From contig CALYLW010000550.1 of NCBI GenBank assembly GCA_944989445.1, positions 628,362-692,361 of the forward strand: a stretch of 64,000 nucleotides of DNA, in the 5' to 3' direction. Below the pieces are notes generated by a model. The model was not told where the DNA came from. It searched no databases and saw only the letters and a program-made list of their open reading frames with translations. The DNA comes from Ampullaceana balthica. Taxonomy: Eukaryota; Mollusca; Gastropoda; Lymnaeidae. A program made the translations under genes and the position numbers. This document shows positions 1 to 14,100 of this stretch, one piece after another; the stretch's first letter is position 1; each line of letters opens with the position of its first letter.

Positions 1-822
1 AGTAGAACTCCTTTATTTCTATTATTAATTTAATATTCGTTATTTTATTTTATTTTGATAAAAAGTTTCACTTCCAAAAATTATATAATTTTTTTTGGTA
101 ATTAATATTTTAAAAAAAAATCATTTCAATATTTAATTTGGTGCCACCCCCTTTTCAAACCGAGATGTCACCCGAAGCGACCCACATGTATCTTGTTAAG
201 TTACCACAAAGGAATTATTGAGAGCTGAGATTTTTTTCTCAACGAAGAGAGGCTATAGAAATAGATGAAAATGAAAAGGTAAATTGGTATTTTTATGCAA
301 TATATAAGTATATCACTTCGAACAAAAACTCATATGGTTATATCGTATTGGCACTATCCTAAACATTTCACTGGATGTATTTCATAATAAGAAACCAGCT
401 AGAATAATGGATTTGATGTTGTAATTTCACTTAAAATTCTGAAGTTTTGCATAACCGATCTCTCGGATATTAGCGTACCCAAAAGCTCAATAACAATTAT
501 CTATCACATTCAAGTTTACTTCTAAATTTCGTTGGTCCGTGTGCAAAAAAAAAGTAAAAAATAAACTCGTGTGCAAAGTTGTGCAGCATTAATTTTTTTC
601 TTTGCAAAATTATATATTCCTCAAACACACAGATTATTGTTATGAAAATTCGGTGCGTGGTATCTCTAAGCTGCTTCGCGGCGTCGGACAGATAACTTCA
701 TTGCCGCGCAGCTTAAAGTGAACACTGATCGTGTCATAGTTTCACCAAACATAGTTTATTAATGAGCTACATTAACTCAATTCCAAAATGTCTCGCTTGA
801 ACATGTTCTTACAAAGTGTATA
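1..822. other. Upstream AT-rich DNA, no gene seen
   Basis: AT-rich sequence with no supported ORF. A short block around 660-715 (GCTGCTTCGCGG, GCCGCGCAGCTTA) is GC-rich and resembles MITE termini, but no complete inverted repeat was found. Confidence 0.4.
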
Positions 823-1079
823 TCAATATACATAATTCCCCTTGTCTGTAAGTATGGATGTAATTATAATGCTGTTAGGTGGCGCTGCGAAATTTGTAAT
901 GCTGTTAGGTGGCGCTGCGGTCGATTTTGTTTTTATAGTGCTGCGCATAAAAATTGTTCAATATGATAATAAACGAATCAAATAAAACTGAATAAAATAA
1001 ATGAAAGTTCTGTATTACGTTATTTTTTTTAATCTGTGTATTTATTTTGAAAACTTCCGTCATTTTTGACGGGCGATAA
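823..1079 (+). mobile_element. Helitron-like non-autonomous element, copy 1 (3' truncated)
   Basis: Starts with TCAATATACATAATTCCC after an A and shares the body and the hairpin CCGTCA-TTTT-TGACGG with copies at 41764 and 58575. The terminal CTAG is missing here. A short internal duplication (GCTGTTAGGTGGCGCTGCG) lies at 871-919. Confidence 0.6.
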
Positions 1080-1149
1080 AATTCCAGTATTTCTATAACC
1101 AATAAACTGTTTTAAGAGAAAAGTATTCCGATAACCACTGTTGATCCTA

Positions 1150-2900
1150 CATGTGGAAGAAAATCAGAAGCCCCGAGCCTAGTGCTCTTCATGGGTCTTC
1201 CTGGAAGACCCTCCCAGCTATCTGGCCCCCTCCCCCAGAAAAGGACGTTGACAGCTGGGAAAACCCCCCCGGAGCGGTCGCTTCTGAAGCGGCCACCTGG
1301 GCATCTAATACAGAAAGTCGAGGATGCCTCCCACTAAGTTGACCTCACAAGGAGGGGTGGAATTGCCTTACTACGACCCGCTACCACTTCGGCGCCACCC
1401 CGGCAAAGCATACGAGTCTCAATGGTTAGGATCGCCGCAAACCGGGGGATCATCAATGACCTACCTAGGGTGCAACCCCCACTGGAAGGTTTCCTCAGAG
1501 CTGGCGTCCGCTGCGTTCTTTGCGGTACCTTTTGCTAATCCGTGCTGGCGCTCCTGGCCCTAAACCGGCACCGCTCAATGGCGTTGCTAGTAAAATTGAG
1601 GGGGACGAAACGGTCGCTTCGGATTTACCCGACCCTCAACGGGTACTTTGGTTTTCATCATCGACAATGCATTTAAGATGCTTTGTCTAAGATCCGTACA
1701 GCGACTGTAATCATATGTGACTAGCACCTAACCCTAACATATCGGACTTTGGCATTGCCTGCCGGGAGATGTTGGTTTCAGGTCGCCGAGTCGCGGTCAG
1801 GTCCGTGCCCCACGACCTTACTCATCCGCCGAGCCCCGTAGAGGCCTCCCCCTTTCGACGGTCCGATACCCACTAAATCACCCCATGCTAACAATGATGT
1901 TACTTTAGTGAGGAAATATGGCACTAGCAACAAGCACCCGTGACCTCTGGCGTACAGCTCACAATGTTTAAACAGAGGTTGGAAATCAAATGATTTCTAT
2001 GGACGCCGTCAGGTACTCTCGCCCGCACACGTTGATGGGAAAACTGAGTTGGAAATGTATCACACGCACACACATTTGTGGTTGGAGGCTAATTTTTCAT
2101 TTACGTGAAATAAAGCTTTGGGGATGGAGATAAATAACCATAAACGTATTGAGGTCAGAAGCAACTATGTCACTTTCACATTTCTGAAAGATAGGCATAT
2201 TTTAAAAAGTTCACAGCTTTCACCAGTCGCATCGGATGCGTTGCAATTAATGGGTTAAACAGGGTCAATGATTTTCGTAGATCCATTCCACAGAAATTAC
2301 TCAGCGGTTGGGTGAATATTTCCACTTCTAAATATAACGAAAAGAAGTGACACCCTCAGGCGAGCCACACCCCCTACCTGTCCTACGCCTCTGGTTGTAA
2401 TTAAACTTAAGGCCCAGAGGCTGGTTCGATGAAAAATATTTGGTGAAGTTTCATGATTCTCCGAATGGTTGCAATAAATGAATTCTTCCGTTTACAAACA
2501 TATATTGAGAAATAAACTAAATTGGTACTCGGTGCCAAAAAAATATTTTAAAATGGCCTGTTAATAGTTACGTTTTTTGGAAGTCCTTGGCTTAGATCGT
2601 AAAATTTCTAATTTTAATATAGCCCTTAAACGGTTTGTCGGATGCTGTGTGTCGGATGCTGTGTAATTCCACACATTTCAATTCGACATCATGTGCTCTC
2701 ATCAAGCCTCATACACACTCCGCGGCCTAACAAGCTACACTGGTTCTGTGGAAAGAACTCCGAAGTCTAGGCTTCACTGATGAAATTTTTTGTTTGCAAC
2801 CATTAGCTTTTTAGTATGTGTTCACTCCCAATCAGAGCCTAGTAAACCGGGCTGTATGACACTCCCTTAATTTCACCCCCCCCCCAAACACCCCCCTCCT
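1150..2900. other. Unassigned block, GC-rich at 1150-1870
   Basis: The first 700 bases are clearly GC-richer than the surroundings and hold only short open frames without recognisable domains; the rest is AT-rich single-copy DNA. It could be a retrotransposon 5' region or a CpG-type region upstream of SORL1. No motif decides. Confidence 0.3.
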
Positions 2901-3188
2901 AATTTACATAAGATGCAGATTAAATTGATGAACACTTTTTATTTTGTTTGTAGTCGGTGACTTTTCCAAGGAAAAAAAATTAATTCGGTTTCTGACACCC
3001 GCTTTTGCACTCTGGCAAAACATCGCAAGGGAAGAAGAAAAAGAAAGTAGTAGAAAGAAAGAAGCTAATTCCGATATTTGTCCTTGCTGAACTCTACCTG
3101 CGAGATATGGTATGGGACTGCACTGGATGCCCGCAAAAGACTTGAGGAATACCACAGAGAATTACCCGTTACGTAGTCTAGGTAAACG

Positions 3189-3906
3189 CATTCATTATTG
3201 CACTTCAGGTAGCCGCATTCATTATTGCACTTCAGGCAGCCACATTCATTATTGCACTTCAGGTAGCGGCATTCATTATTGCACTTTAGGTAGCGGCCTT
3301 CATTATTGCACTTCAGGTAGCGGCATTCTTTATTCGATTCAGGTAGCCACATTCATTATGGCACTTCAGATAGCTGCATTTATTATTTCATTTCAGGTAG
3401 CTGCACTCATTATTGCACTTCAGGTTTCCGTATTCATTATTGCACTTCAGATAGCCACATTCATTATTGCACTTCAGGTAGCGACATTCTTTATTCGATT
3501 CAAGTAGCCACATTCATTATGGCACTTCAGATAGCTGCATTTATTATTGCACTTCAGGTAGCCACTTTCATTATTGCACTTCAGGTTGCCACTTTCATTA
3601 TTGCACTTCAGGTTGCCGCTTTCATTATTGCACTTCAGGTATCCACATTCATTATTGCACTTCAGGTTGCCGCTTTCATTATTGCACTTCAGGTTGCCAC
3701 ATTCATTATTGCACTTCAGGTTGCAGCTTTCATTATTGCACTTCAGGTTGCCACTTTCATTATTGCACTTCAGGTTGCCGCTTTCATTATTGCACTTCAG
3801 GTTGCCACATTCATTATTGCACTTCAGGTTGCCGCTTTCATTATTGCACTTCAGGTTGCCACATTCATTATTGCACTTCAGGTAGCCGCTTTCATTATTT
3901 CACTTA
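3189..3906 (+). repeat. 27-bp minisatellite upstream of SORL1
   Basis: About 26 copies of a 27-bp unit containing ATTATTGCACTTCAGGTAGC, each with a CTTCAG|GTA motif (an acceptor-like and a donor-like core in one). Since 27 is a multiple of three, long artificial open frames arise (repeat FIIALQVAA); they are not considered genes. Confidence 0.9.
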
Positions 3907-3907
3907 G

Positions 3908-4030
3908 GTAAAATACACGATACACAAACGAATTGCGTGATCAAAACAATAAATGAAAGCTTTATTAATCGACTAATACACAAGTTGATGTTTCGGCTAA
4001 TGCCTTTATCAACTCCTTACCATAAGTAGT
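3908..4030. repeat. Interspersed repeat with GCTTTATTAAT core, copy 1
   Basis: Shares GATACACAAACGAATTG, AAAGCTTTATTAAT and GTTTCGGCTAATGCCTT with 20637-20760; a partial, inverted pair lies at 23036-23128. Looks like the 3' end of a retroelement read in reverse; the class is not certain. Confidence 0.55.
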
Positions 4031-4858
4031 AAAATTAAACTACTTTATATAATACATACCATGCCATGAAAAATAATAATTAAGTAAAGATATTTTTAAA
4101 AAAAACAATACAAAGACGAAAAGAAGGATGATGGGCTCAATTATTTAATAAAAAATACAGGATAAAATTATAATTGATGTCCTCATAGGGGCGACATAAA
4201 AAATTGGGAAAGAGTGATTATGTCGAATGGATTGAAATATTTCTGGGCAATTTAAGAAATGAAATAACTCATTAAATACAATAACAGTTCGACCAGCACA
4301 GGTAAGGCTTAACCAGAGCAGGGTGCCCCCACAGCTGGTTCATCCAAGATAGAAATGGGTTTCACCAGAGCCGAGTGTCACAAAAAGATGGTGTTGCCAG
4401 AAAAAGATTTCACTACAGCAATGTGTTAACAGAAAATGCAGTCATCAATTCTGGGTGTTACGAGAAGCGGGTGTCATCAGATCAGAACACGGTCCCTCAA
4501 GAACAGTATATAGTTAGAGTTACATTCACATATGCCTACATAGGCATAGGCATAGGACAGGCTTGTTAAAAATAAATATGTTTTAAATTAATCATTATAT
4601 TATGTTATTTTAATTTTTAAAAAGATAAATTAAATAACTATGATTAAAATTAGTTTAATCGTATTTATATAATTTTCATACATAGCAAACATGTTTTTAT
4701 TTATTGAGAGCGTCAAAAATTCATGTAAGAAAATCATACATTTTAACACATCCTTGAAGCATATTGAGCTCTCGACAAATAGAGTTATCATCGAATCACC
4801 TTAGAAAACAACAACAACAGGGAAGTAGGAAGTTGTTCACCTTTTTAAAATAAACAAT
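4031..4858. other. Immediate upstream region of SORL1
   Basis: AT-rich DNA. It should contain the SORL1 promoter and 5' UTR, but no convincing TATA or initiator element can be chosen by eye. A short open frame at 4375-4569 has no recognisable domain. Confidence 0.4.
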
Positions 4859-5194
4859 ATGGCTGAGGCCCTAGGACTTTCTCGCAGTCAGCTTTGTTTT
4901 AAAATGGATATGAAACACATTCTCTTTGGAAAATACTTCTTATTCTCTTTGGTTGTTTTCACATTTATGAAAATAGCCGAAGCTGACAGACTGCGCGCTC
5001 TCCATTTTCTACCAAAATATAAAGCAGAAGAACAGCTTGGTGATGGTTTTAAAATAATTGATGCCTCACAAATTCAGCATGAAGCTTCATTTTTGTTATC
5101 TAATTTTGAGACAGAATATGATTCTAATGAGTTAAGCCATAGAAGAAAACGAGAAGCTTATGGTCCAGATAAAAAAAGTCCAAGAATCACCACG
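4859..5194 (+). CDS. SORL1: SORL1 exon 1: signal peptide and propeptide
   Basis: 112 codons, phase 0 donor CACG|GTAACA. The first ATG (4859) has A at -3 and G at +4. A second in-frame ATG at codon 16 is also in good context and directly precedes the hydrophobic stretch ([16 protein letters not shown]), so either could be used. Signal cleavage probably follows residue 42. The furin site RRKR at residues 95-98 matches the propeptide cleavage site of vertebrate SorLA; the propeptide sequence itself is not conserved. Confidence 0.85.
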
Positions 5195-8100
5195 GTAACA
5201 CAACCAAATTGAAAAATATATTCATAACAACAAATTATTCCATAAATACTAATTACATTATTTGACATTATCATTATTCATTATTAATTTTATTGTCATC
5301 AGGGCCGGCCTAAGGGAATTGGAGGCCCTAGGCGAAGTGATTTTGTGACCCTAAATGAAATAGAAAAATAAAAAAAAATATGGAAAGATTCTTGTGCGAG
5401 GCCCCCACTAATGATAAGAATAAGACTAATCGGAGGCCCTAGGCGTCTGCCTAGTTTGCCTGTGCCTAAAGTCTAAAGCCGGCCCTGTTGTCATTATTAT
5501 TAGCTGAATTATTAATTATTTGTAAGTACGCCTACTTACTATATATGCTTAAGGGAAGTGGAGCTCCTGCTGCAGTGGGCTCAATTTAATTTCACATGCA
5601 CACTTATTTAATTTTTGGGAGAATATGCTAGCTTATTTTCTTCAATAATTATAATTTAATTATAAATTAATTTAATCTATATCGACATTGACTGAAATTA
5701 CACCAGGAAAGAGGTGTGTCCAATGGGATTGACAATTCTTGCATTAAGCTATATGTCTCTATACAGATATATTTAATTCCACAAAATGAGCATACTAAGT
5801 CCAAGTGGGTGCTGGTCATTGCAAAATATGGTCAGGGCTGTTCTCCCTCTCTCCGTCATCGACCCTGTGAGCCCTGTGTTTATTAAATTTAGGAAAATTT
5901 GTGTTTAAATTTAATCTTAGTATTTGAACTCATCAGTGCAACTCAAACATGGAAAACAAGGCCTTGAAACGTATTTAAAAGTCTTATAGCCCCAGGCTGT
6001 TGCTACATTTAAATAAATAAGGCCACACAATGTAGTCATATGCAAAGCATTATACGCGTATGTGCTGATTATAAAATTAACAAAATATTTGAAGCCTGGT
6101 GAGCTCAGCCAAAGGGTGTGGTACCATGCTATATAAGTTACCATTAAAAAAAATTATAATCAAGTTATTATTATTTAAATGTATATATTAATTCTTCAAA
6201 CCCTCCTGTTAATATTATTAAATGAAAAGTAAATTTTCTACAATTTCATTTCTACTATTTATATACCGGTAATCAGGCATTATTGAATGATTCTCACACA
6301 ACACTTGTGGTCCACTGGGGAGGAGCTGGAAGTGATGTAATCATTGCCCTCGCAAAGAATGCAGAAGACACTGAAAGTTCTCTTTACATATCACGGGTAA
6401 GATAATTAACCTGATTACTTCTAAGAAAATATGAAAATGCAATTTTGTTTTATTTTTATTAAATTTACAAGTATGCTTTCCTGGTTTGGAAATATTCCTC
6501 GCCTGCTTTTTTCCCCCCCCTTCAATTTAAAGCAAATAGCTTGTTTTCTAGACCAGTGTTAGTTTTACAACTGTAAAAGGATTTAAAATTTTGATATTAA
6601 ATACATTTAAAACTTTTTTTAAAAAAATTATAATAGAAGCATTATTCACTATTAAAGAAGTTTAAAAATTTATTAACAGGCATCTGTATCTGTCATTTCA
6701 ATTGATAACTTCATAAACATTCACTAGAGTAATTTACCACCTCGCGAACGCCATACGCTAAAAATAGCACCATTTTTGGCTTTCATGCCCTAGTTACTAA
6801 ACCGTTCGACACAAGGTAAAAACGAAAGTACCTACAAGTAGTATGACAACAAGGCTACTATAATGACACAGCATTGTTGTATTACAATGCGAGGTTAGAG
6901 TGTAAAGTCCAATTTAGCTGACCCAGTTAGCTACCGCCTGCCGAACACTTTTTTGCTTAATTTACTTCAAAGCAGACACTTTTACCTCAAAGCAGACACA
7001 AAACAAAAATCATCAAAGAATCAATTTTTAGTTAATAGAGTCAATAAATAACACTGGAGATGTCAATAATAATGTAATAAACGTTTATTAAAGAAATTAG
7101 AGCCCGAATAACTTAGATCTATATATACAAAATAATACTATAGGTAGATCTATAATCTATAGTCTAGTCAGGGCAGCAAACAGTGCACACAAAAGTGCCT
7201 TGCTTCAAAGATGCACAATTTTTCGTGCACTGTGCATGCCACCAGCCATCACACACATCACATTGGACCCAAACCTCTGTCCCTCCACCCTTTTTTGCAC
7301 CCATGACAAATTCCTTCCAACAAGAGATTCTCTTCTTTATCTAAAGTATCGTCATCTGCAGCGATGTCAAGCTCCATTGTTTGAACCAACTGTGGGTCCT
7401 CACTGCTGCTATCAGATATATCTATTACTGGATACTTCTTTACTTTCTTGGACTCCACTATTTTCTTTTTTTTAATCTGCTCTTCTTCCCTCTTGCGTCT
7501 TTTTTCTTCCCTTTCTTGCTCTCTTATCCTTTTTGTAGCCTCTTTTTGTGCATCCTTTATCTTTTTGCTTTCTTCCCTCTCGATCTTTCTTTTCAGTTTA
7601 TTTTTTTCTATTTCTTCTTTGTCTGCTATTTTCTTTTGTTAATGCTTCTCTAAACTCTTCTCCACTGACCAAGTTTGGCATGGTTGGAGCATTTGCTGTT
7701 TTCTTCTTGTTTTTATTCCTTCTAACAAAAGCAGGCAGCTTCAAAATGTCATCTACTGTCAAGTTAGCTTTGACTGTGCAGTTTTTGGGTTCTTCTAGAC
7801 TGCACGTTTCTATTAGCCCCACAGCTAAGGCTTGAAACTTGTTAAATTTCTCTTCTTCCTCTTTGATAAGGTTGTCTCCTGCAGTACTTGTCATTGTCAG
7901 TTGACAAAAATTTTTATTAAATTGGTTGCGACCCATTTCATCATATAAAAAGTTTGGAATAGTCATGGAGTGCTTTAAGTTGTGCAGCAGACAAATTGGA
8001 CTTTGGTGGTGGGGATAATGCAGGGAATGATTCTGGTAGGGAAGATTTGTCAATGATAGACTTATTTTCATTCTCAAATGGGCTGTTTTCCTGTATAATG

Positions 8101-11100
8101 GTCTGGGTGATTACTTGTGTTTCATTCACAATCGGTTTTGTCTCAATGAGTGCCTGTGTGTAAGATTCGATTGGTTGTGTCTCAATGATTGCTTCGATGT
8201 AAATTTCTATTGGCTGTGTCTCAGTGATTGTTACTGTGTAAGATTCAATTCGCTGTGTTTCAGTGGTATCTACTGTGTCGGATTCTATGTGTTGTGCCTC
8301 GATGATTGCTTGGGTATCGTTTGAGATTGGCTGGGACTCAATCAATTTGTTGTCATTTATGGTGTGCAGGTGGTTTTTGATAAAAGGGTCGACTTTCGTA
8401 GGGACTTTATTGCTGTTGGTGGGTTGGGCAACATTATGAATTCCCAATGGTGTTGAGCCGAATACAGCACTAGGACCAAGCTTCGGGGATTGCAGAATTC
8501 TATATGGATAATATGGTAGTATTCCAGCTGCTTTAAAACTTTGTGCAGCAATGGAAGGTGTTGTGGCCTTTAGCCATACTGGCTTTAAAACTTTGGCAAA
8601 GCTCTCCAGATTTACTCCCTCCCCATGCTCACTTATATGGTGTCGTATGGCGTCTGACCAAGCTGGTTTGATTGCACCAAAAAAAGCTTGATCGAGTGGC
8701 TGAATCAAGTGACTCGCATGCGGCAACAAACAATATAACACTATATGGTTGTCATGACATAGCTGTGATGTCTCAACCAGTGCAGTGTGGCTACTGTGAC
8801 CGTCTACCAGTAGAACTACAGGCTTCTGTACATGGGCTGTGGCTGGAATAAAGCTATCTCTTAGCCAAGAATAAAAAATCTGTGCTGTAATCCAGCCATT
8901 ATCAGACACTTGTAGGAATGCCTCTGGGAAGTGATCTAATAAATTTTTGGACGGTATTCTCTTGAAGGGGTATATTAACAGGGGACTGAGGAAGTGTCCA
9001 CTTGCGCTGGCACATGCAAGAACTGTCACTTGTGACTTCACACCTGCAGTAACATTGTACACATGTTTCGACCCCCTGCATGCAATGACCTTCCTGCTTT
9101 TGGCATCAAAAGAAAAGCCTGTTTCGTCTGCATTGTAAATGCGAGTGGGGTCACTAAGTAGACTGGGGTTCAATGCTGTCAACACACCATTTTAAATCAT
9201 TAAACCACTTTTCAATAGCTTTTTATTGTAACCAGGGCTCTCTCCTTTCCTAGTGATTGTGGGAGTACGCAGTGTCAATTCAGGATGGCGTTTAAAAAAA
9301 TTATATAGCCATGATGATGTTGGCATTTCGGTTTTGCTCTTTGAAGTACAATTCCTGGTATTTAAGATTTGTTTGGCGATTTGCCTCACCTCATCGCCAG
9401 TTTTTCCAAAGCCTCGCTTGGCTAGCTCTATTAGCCATTTAGCTAATTTGACCTCCTCTTCTGGCGTGAGGAGGGTCTGTGCATAGGCTATGACAGGCCG
9501 CTTGCCTGTAAGTTTGTCGTGAAGAGTGGCAAGTGGAATGCCAAACTCATTCGAAGCTTTTCTAATAGAGAGCCGCTTTTCCCTAATACTAGCCAATGCC
9601 GCATTAATTACTTCTGGGCTCTGTTTTGTTCGTATGCTAGACATGGCTTTAAATCTGAAATATAATTATATTGTAGATTCTATTAAAATTTTCATTCAAA
9701 TATAAAATAGGAGTCTAGATAGATCTATAGACTAGACCTAGATCTTTAGCTTAATTTTCCTACATGAAAAAGTGTTCGCAACGAAGTAATATCCTACAAT
9801 AAAACAAATATTTAACTAAATTTTTCTGCAGAATAAAAGTGTTCGGTACGAGGTAAAATCCAACGTTAAACTTACTACGTCGCGAACACCCCTTCGAAAC
9901 GAACATTGATATTAAAAATCATTGTAAAGTATAACAGCGTGGTTACTGATCTATTTCTAAGTGATAATGCAATACCAAACAATTGTGTTTACCAAAGCGA
10001 ACAGGAAAAGTAGTCTTAACCCGGAAATCAACTTCGTTCTTCCTAGGGACGCTGACAGCATGCACGGTGCAAGGATCAAAATGTTTACGCACATTTACTC
10101 ACAAAATAGTGAGTCCCTGCAAACGAAACGATGAAATGATATTGAAAAAAGAACTACTTTCGACTTACGGGTGTTCGTTTTCGTGTTAGACGGAAAATAA
10201 AAATACAGAGAACGCTTTATGAAATAGTGTTCGCTACGACATAGCGTTCGCGAGGCGGTAACTTACTCTACAGTGAAGTGTTCCGAATAGATTTTTTCCT
10301 CAAATATAAAGCATTATTTGTCCTCTTCATAAATAAGATGTTTTTCTTTATTCATTTTGGGATTGCTATTTACTATTTATTTAACTTCAAATTTTTATTA
10401 GGATTATGGCCAAACATTCACTGATGTTAGTGGTAACCTGAATTACAATGGACAGAAAGCAGTTATCCACAAATACTACAATGTTAAAGGTTACAATAAT
10501 CATGTAAGTTGCTTGCTATTTTAATGGGATATGTTGATGTAATCTTACCAATCATTTATATTTATAAACCAGATGTGTATCATTGTGTATTTAGCTATAA
10601 TATAACCAAATATAGGGAAAACAAAGGAAATCTTTTATGTTTATTGTTATCCTTCTGAGGGAATTAAATCACACAATAATTTAGACCCTTCAAGATACAT
10701 AAAGTTTGAATTCATTTGAGGATTTTTATTCAAATTTTTAAAAAAAGTTGTATTTATACAGAAATGAAACTTGTCTCTATAAACATTTTGATACTTTTAG
10801 TGGGCTAAATGCACAGATGGCGAGTGGATCCTATTGATAATTTTTATTTAATACTTCAGTACATCTTTACAGATTTGAAGAACAGATGTATCTTCAGCAC
10901 TGATAATTCAGGGGAGAATTTCATACCTCACTGCAACTTGGACTTTAGACCCACCAGTGTGCTGCTGAACGGTCAACATCCTCGGCACATTCTTGCCATG
11001 GATGAGGAAAGTGCATTTAAACAGGTGAGAGTCCAATCCTGAAATACCTCTTAATGTTTCAGTCAGCTTCTTGTCAAATACTATTTTATTGAATAGTTTC

Positions 11101-14100
11101 TTATATAGAAATAAATAATCTTATTTTCATTTGTTTATTTTTTTTTATAACTAAGTCTGAAATTTTCCAGTTAATTAAGTTTGCAAACCTAATTTTATTT
11201 TAAAATTGGTTTTAATTAGCTCAGATGAGTAGAAATATATGACCAAATAGATCCCTTCCTAATATCTTAAAATCTTCTATTACCCCATGAATTTACACAC
11301 ACACACACACAAAAGACAATTAAGGCCTTGCTTCACTTAAGCAAATTTAAAGAAATAATTACAAGAAAAACCTTTGAGGCAATGCTGTGATTTTCTACCT
11401 GACTTAAATCCTTCTCTCATAAATCCACAAAATTTTAGATAATCTATTGCATAAAGCAATGTGTGGAGATCGCATTTGCAAGTTTCATTCAAGTCACATT
11501 TATTTATTTCTCTAATGCTATTAAAAAAATTACACTTGTTGGGATTTTTCGAAATAAAAAAAGAAATTATGAATAAGGCAAAAGTTTGCATGCATTCAAA
11601 GCATTAATATTTAAAAGAAAAAGTTATAAATTATAAATTTAGGCCATTTCTTTCCTTGTTTATACAGATATTCATTTGTATTTTTATTATTTTTAAAAAA
11701 ATCCTGCATGATGACATGAAATTCATAGATACACATGTGGTTCTTTTAATCATGTTAAAAATCCTTGTTAACATATCTATTATATATATATATATTATTT
11801 TTATTGTTTCTTTTCCCAGCTCTATGTTTCAGATGACTTTGGTGCGACCTGGAGGCCCATTTTCAGTAATGTCAAGGCATTCTTCTGGTGAGTAGTATTG
11901 GGCTAATGGAACCTAATGTTGATGAATGACTAACGCTAAGAAAGCCCTCCGCTGACCTGGAGAGGGATGGGCGCCGCCAAGGGCTACTAAGCCCAAGAAT
12001 GTTCTATTGGAAACATTTGAACCCCCTACGACCTCAAAAGAGGTTATGGGACACACAAAAAATTGGAACCTGGTTGATCAACAATGATAATCTCAGTCTT
12101 GCAGTGAACAACAAATTTCATAGTTGGTTTAGAATAAGGGTTTTAAACATCTAGTGGTAGACAACCTGGCTCAATGGGCTCCTTGGCCAGACAGCTGGGG
12201 GAGTCAAACTATTAGATGGAAAGAATTAAAAATTCAACCAACAAAGTCAGAAGAATGGCATTCAAAATTATTCTTCAAAACAACATTAGCTGTAAACAGA
12301 CCAGAAGAATGACCGTTACTAGAACTGAAGCTGAAAGGAAAGTACAAACAATCCTATAACTTACTCTGATAAAATTATCGTTAAAAAAAGAATACAGCAA
12401 CAACTATACACATAAAAGACATGTTTGGGACGACGAGTTCCTAAAGTCAAGATAATATTCACTGCTCAATTAGTAATAGAGTTCAAATAGTATGTCACTG
12501 AAAGAAATTGAAAGGTACATTATTTTCATAAATTCATAGACTGTAAATTAAAAGTTTTAAGCAGGAACAAGCAAAGAAATTAAGTCAAATACATATCCGT
12601 TTCCAATACCCCACTGGGAATAATGTCAAATGAGCAATGAGCAAGGATATATCAGTTAAGCTTGAACCCATGTGAATATTTTGATGGATCAATTGAATAA
12701 ATTAAAATTCACTATTTTTTGTTGAAAGTGATTAACTTTATATATATATAAAAAAATCAAATTTTAAAACAAAAGTTTGAAACATTTGAAGGATATAATA
12801 CATCTTTTTCTTTTATTAAATATCTAAGACTACTTAATAATTTTATTTTTAATTAAAATGGTATGAATGTAATTTTAAATTGACAAAAGTGTATGCAAGA
12901 TAAGTGAATTGAATTATAAAATGTTTTTTTGTCAAAATGGTCAAGTAAATGAATTCTAAATGAATGTAAACTGATTATGAATTGAACCAGAAATAACCTG
13001 CCAATCAACGGGGGCTTGAAACAAGTCATTAAATGAGATGTTAAAGCTTCCGCTACTGTTGCAGGAGAAATGATGCATTAACTAACCTTATGAGAATCCT
13101 AATTAGTGACACACCCCACTTTTCCCCTCACCCAAACACACTTGTTGTGCCCATTATGACCTATAATAATATTTTAAAGGGCTCCCCTCTGTTTGCGCCT
13201 CATATTTATTAAATCAAACTCAAATCTCCATAAAATAAAATGGAATGCTTTGCTCTAAACCTGCTTCTGTGTTGTTTAGAACTTTATTTAGAGAATATGT
13301 CAGACATTGTATCTGTGTATTTTTTAGCAGAGCTCCTTTAATTGATTTAAAGGAGCTCTGCTAAAAAAAAATACACAGATTATTATTATTATTTTTTTTT
13401 AAGCAAAACTTTAAAATTTAAAAGGCTCCCCTCCCTTTGCGCCTCATAATTATTAAATCAAACTCAAATCTCCATAAAATAAAATGGAATGGTTTGTTCT
13501 AAACCTGCTTCTGTGTTGTTTAGAATTTTATTTAGAGAAGATATCAGACATTGTATCTGTGTATTTTTTAGCAGAGCTCCTTTAATTGATTTTTACCTAG
13601 ACAATAAATTCAATAATGTACATTGCTTGATGAGGCAAATTGATTATAAACGAACACCACCAATGTGTTGATTGCCTCCCCAGGGGTGTGCACCCCTATG
13701 ATCATCCCCTCGCTGTTTACATCGAGGAGGAGCAGGGCAACGGGAAGACACAAATCGTCCGCTCTGAGAACTTATTCAACTCTTCCCAGACGTCTGAAGT
13801 CTTGCTGACAGACGTCGTCAATTTTGAAATCAAGGGAGAGTACATGTTTGCCACCAAGTCTGTGGTAGGTTGTTTGGAATCATTTCTTTCTTTGTTCTGT
13901 AAGTTTTCTCTTATTCGCTATTCTAGTTAATGACATATTTTTAAGCTCAAAAACCGGCTATTAATTTTTCCAATCTTTGATGGTACAGTGGGACCCGTTT
14001 AAGTCGACCGACGGCCTCGGGGTATGAAAAATGGCGCCGAGATAACCGATCACCGAGTTAAATGAAAACCAATATGGCGGCAAAATATTAACATGCGCTT

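Noticed and set aside
7381..7835. Phe/Leu-rich + strand frames
   Set aside because: Antisense shadows of the Lys/Glu-rich C-terminal part of the pogo-like transposase.
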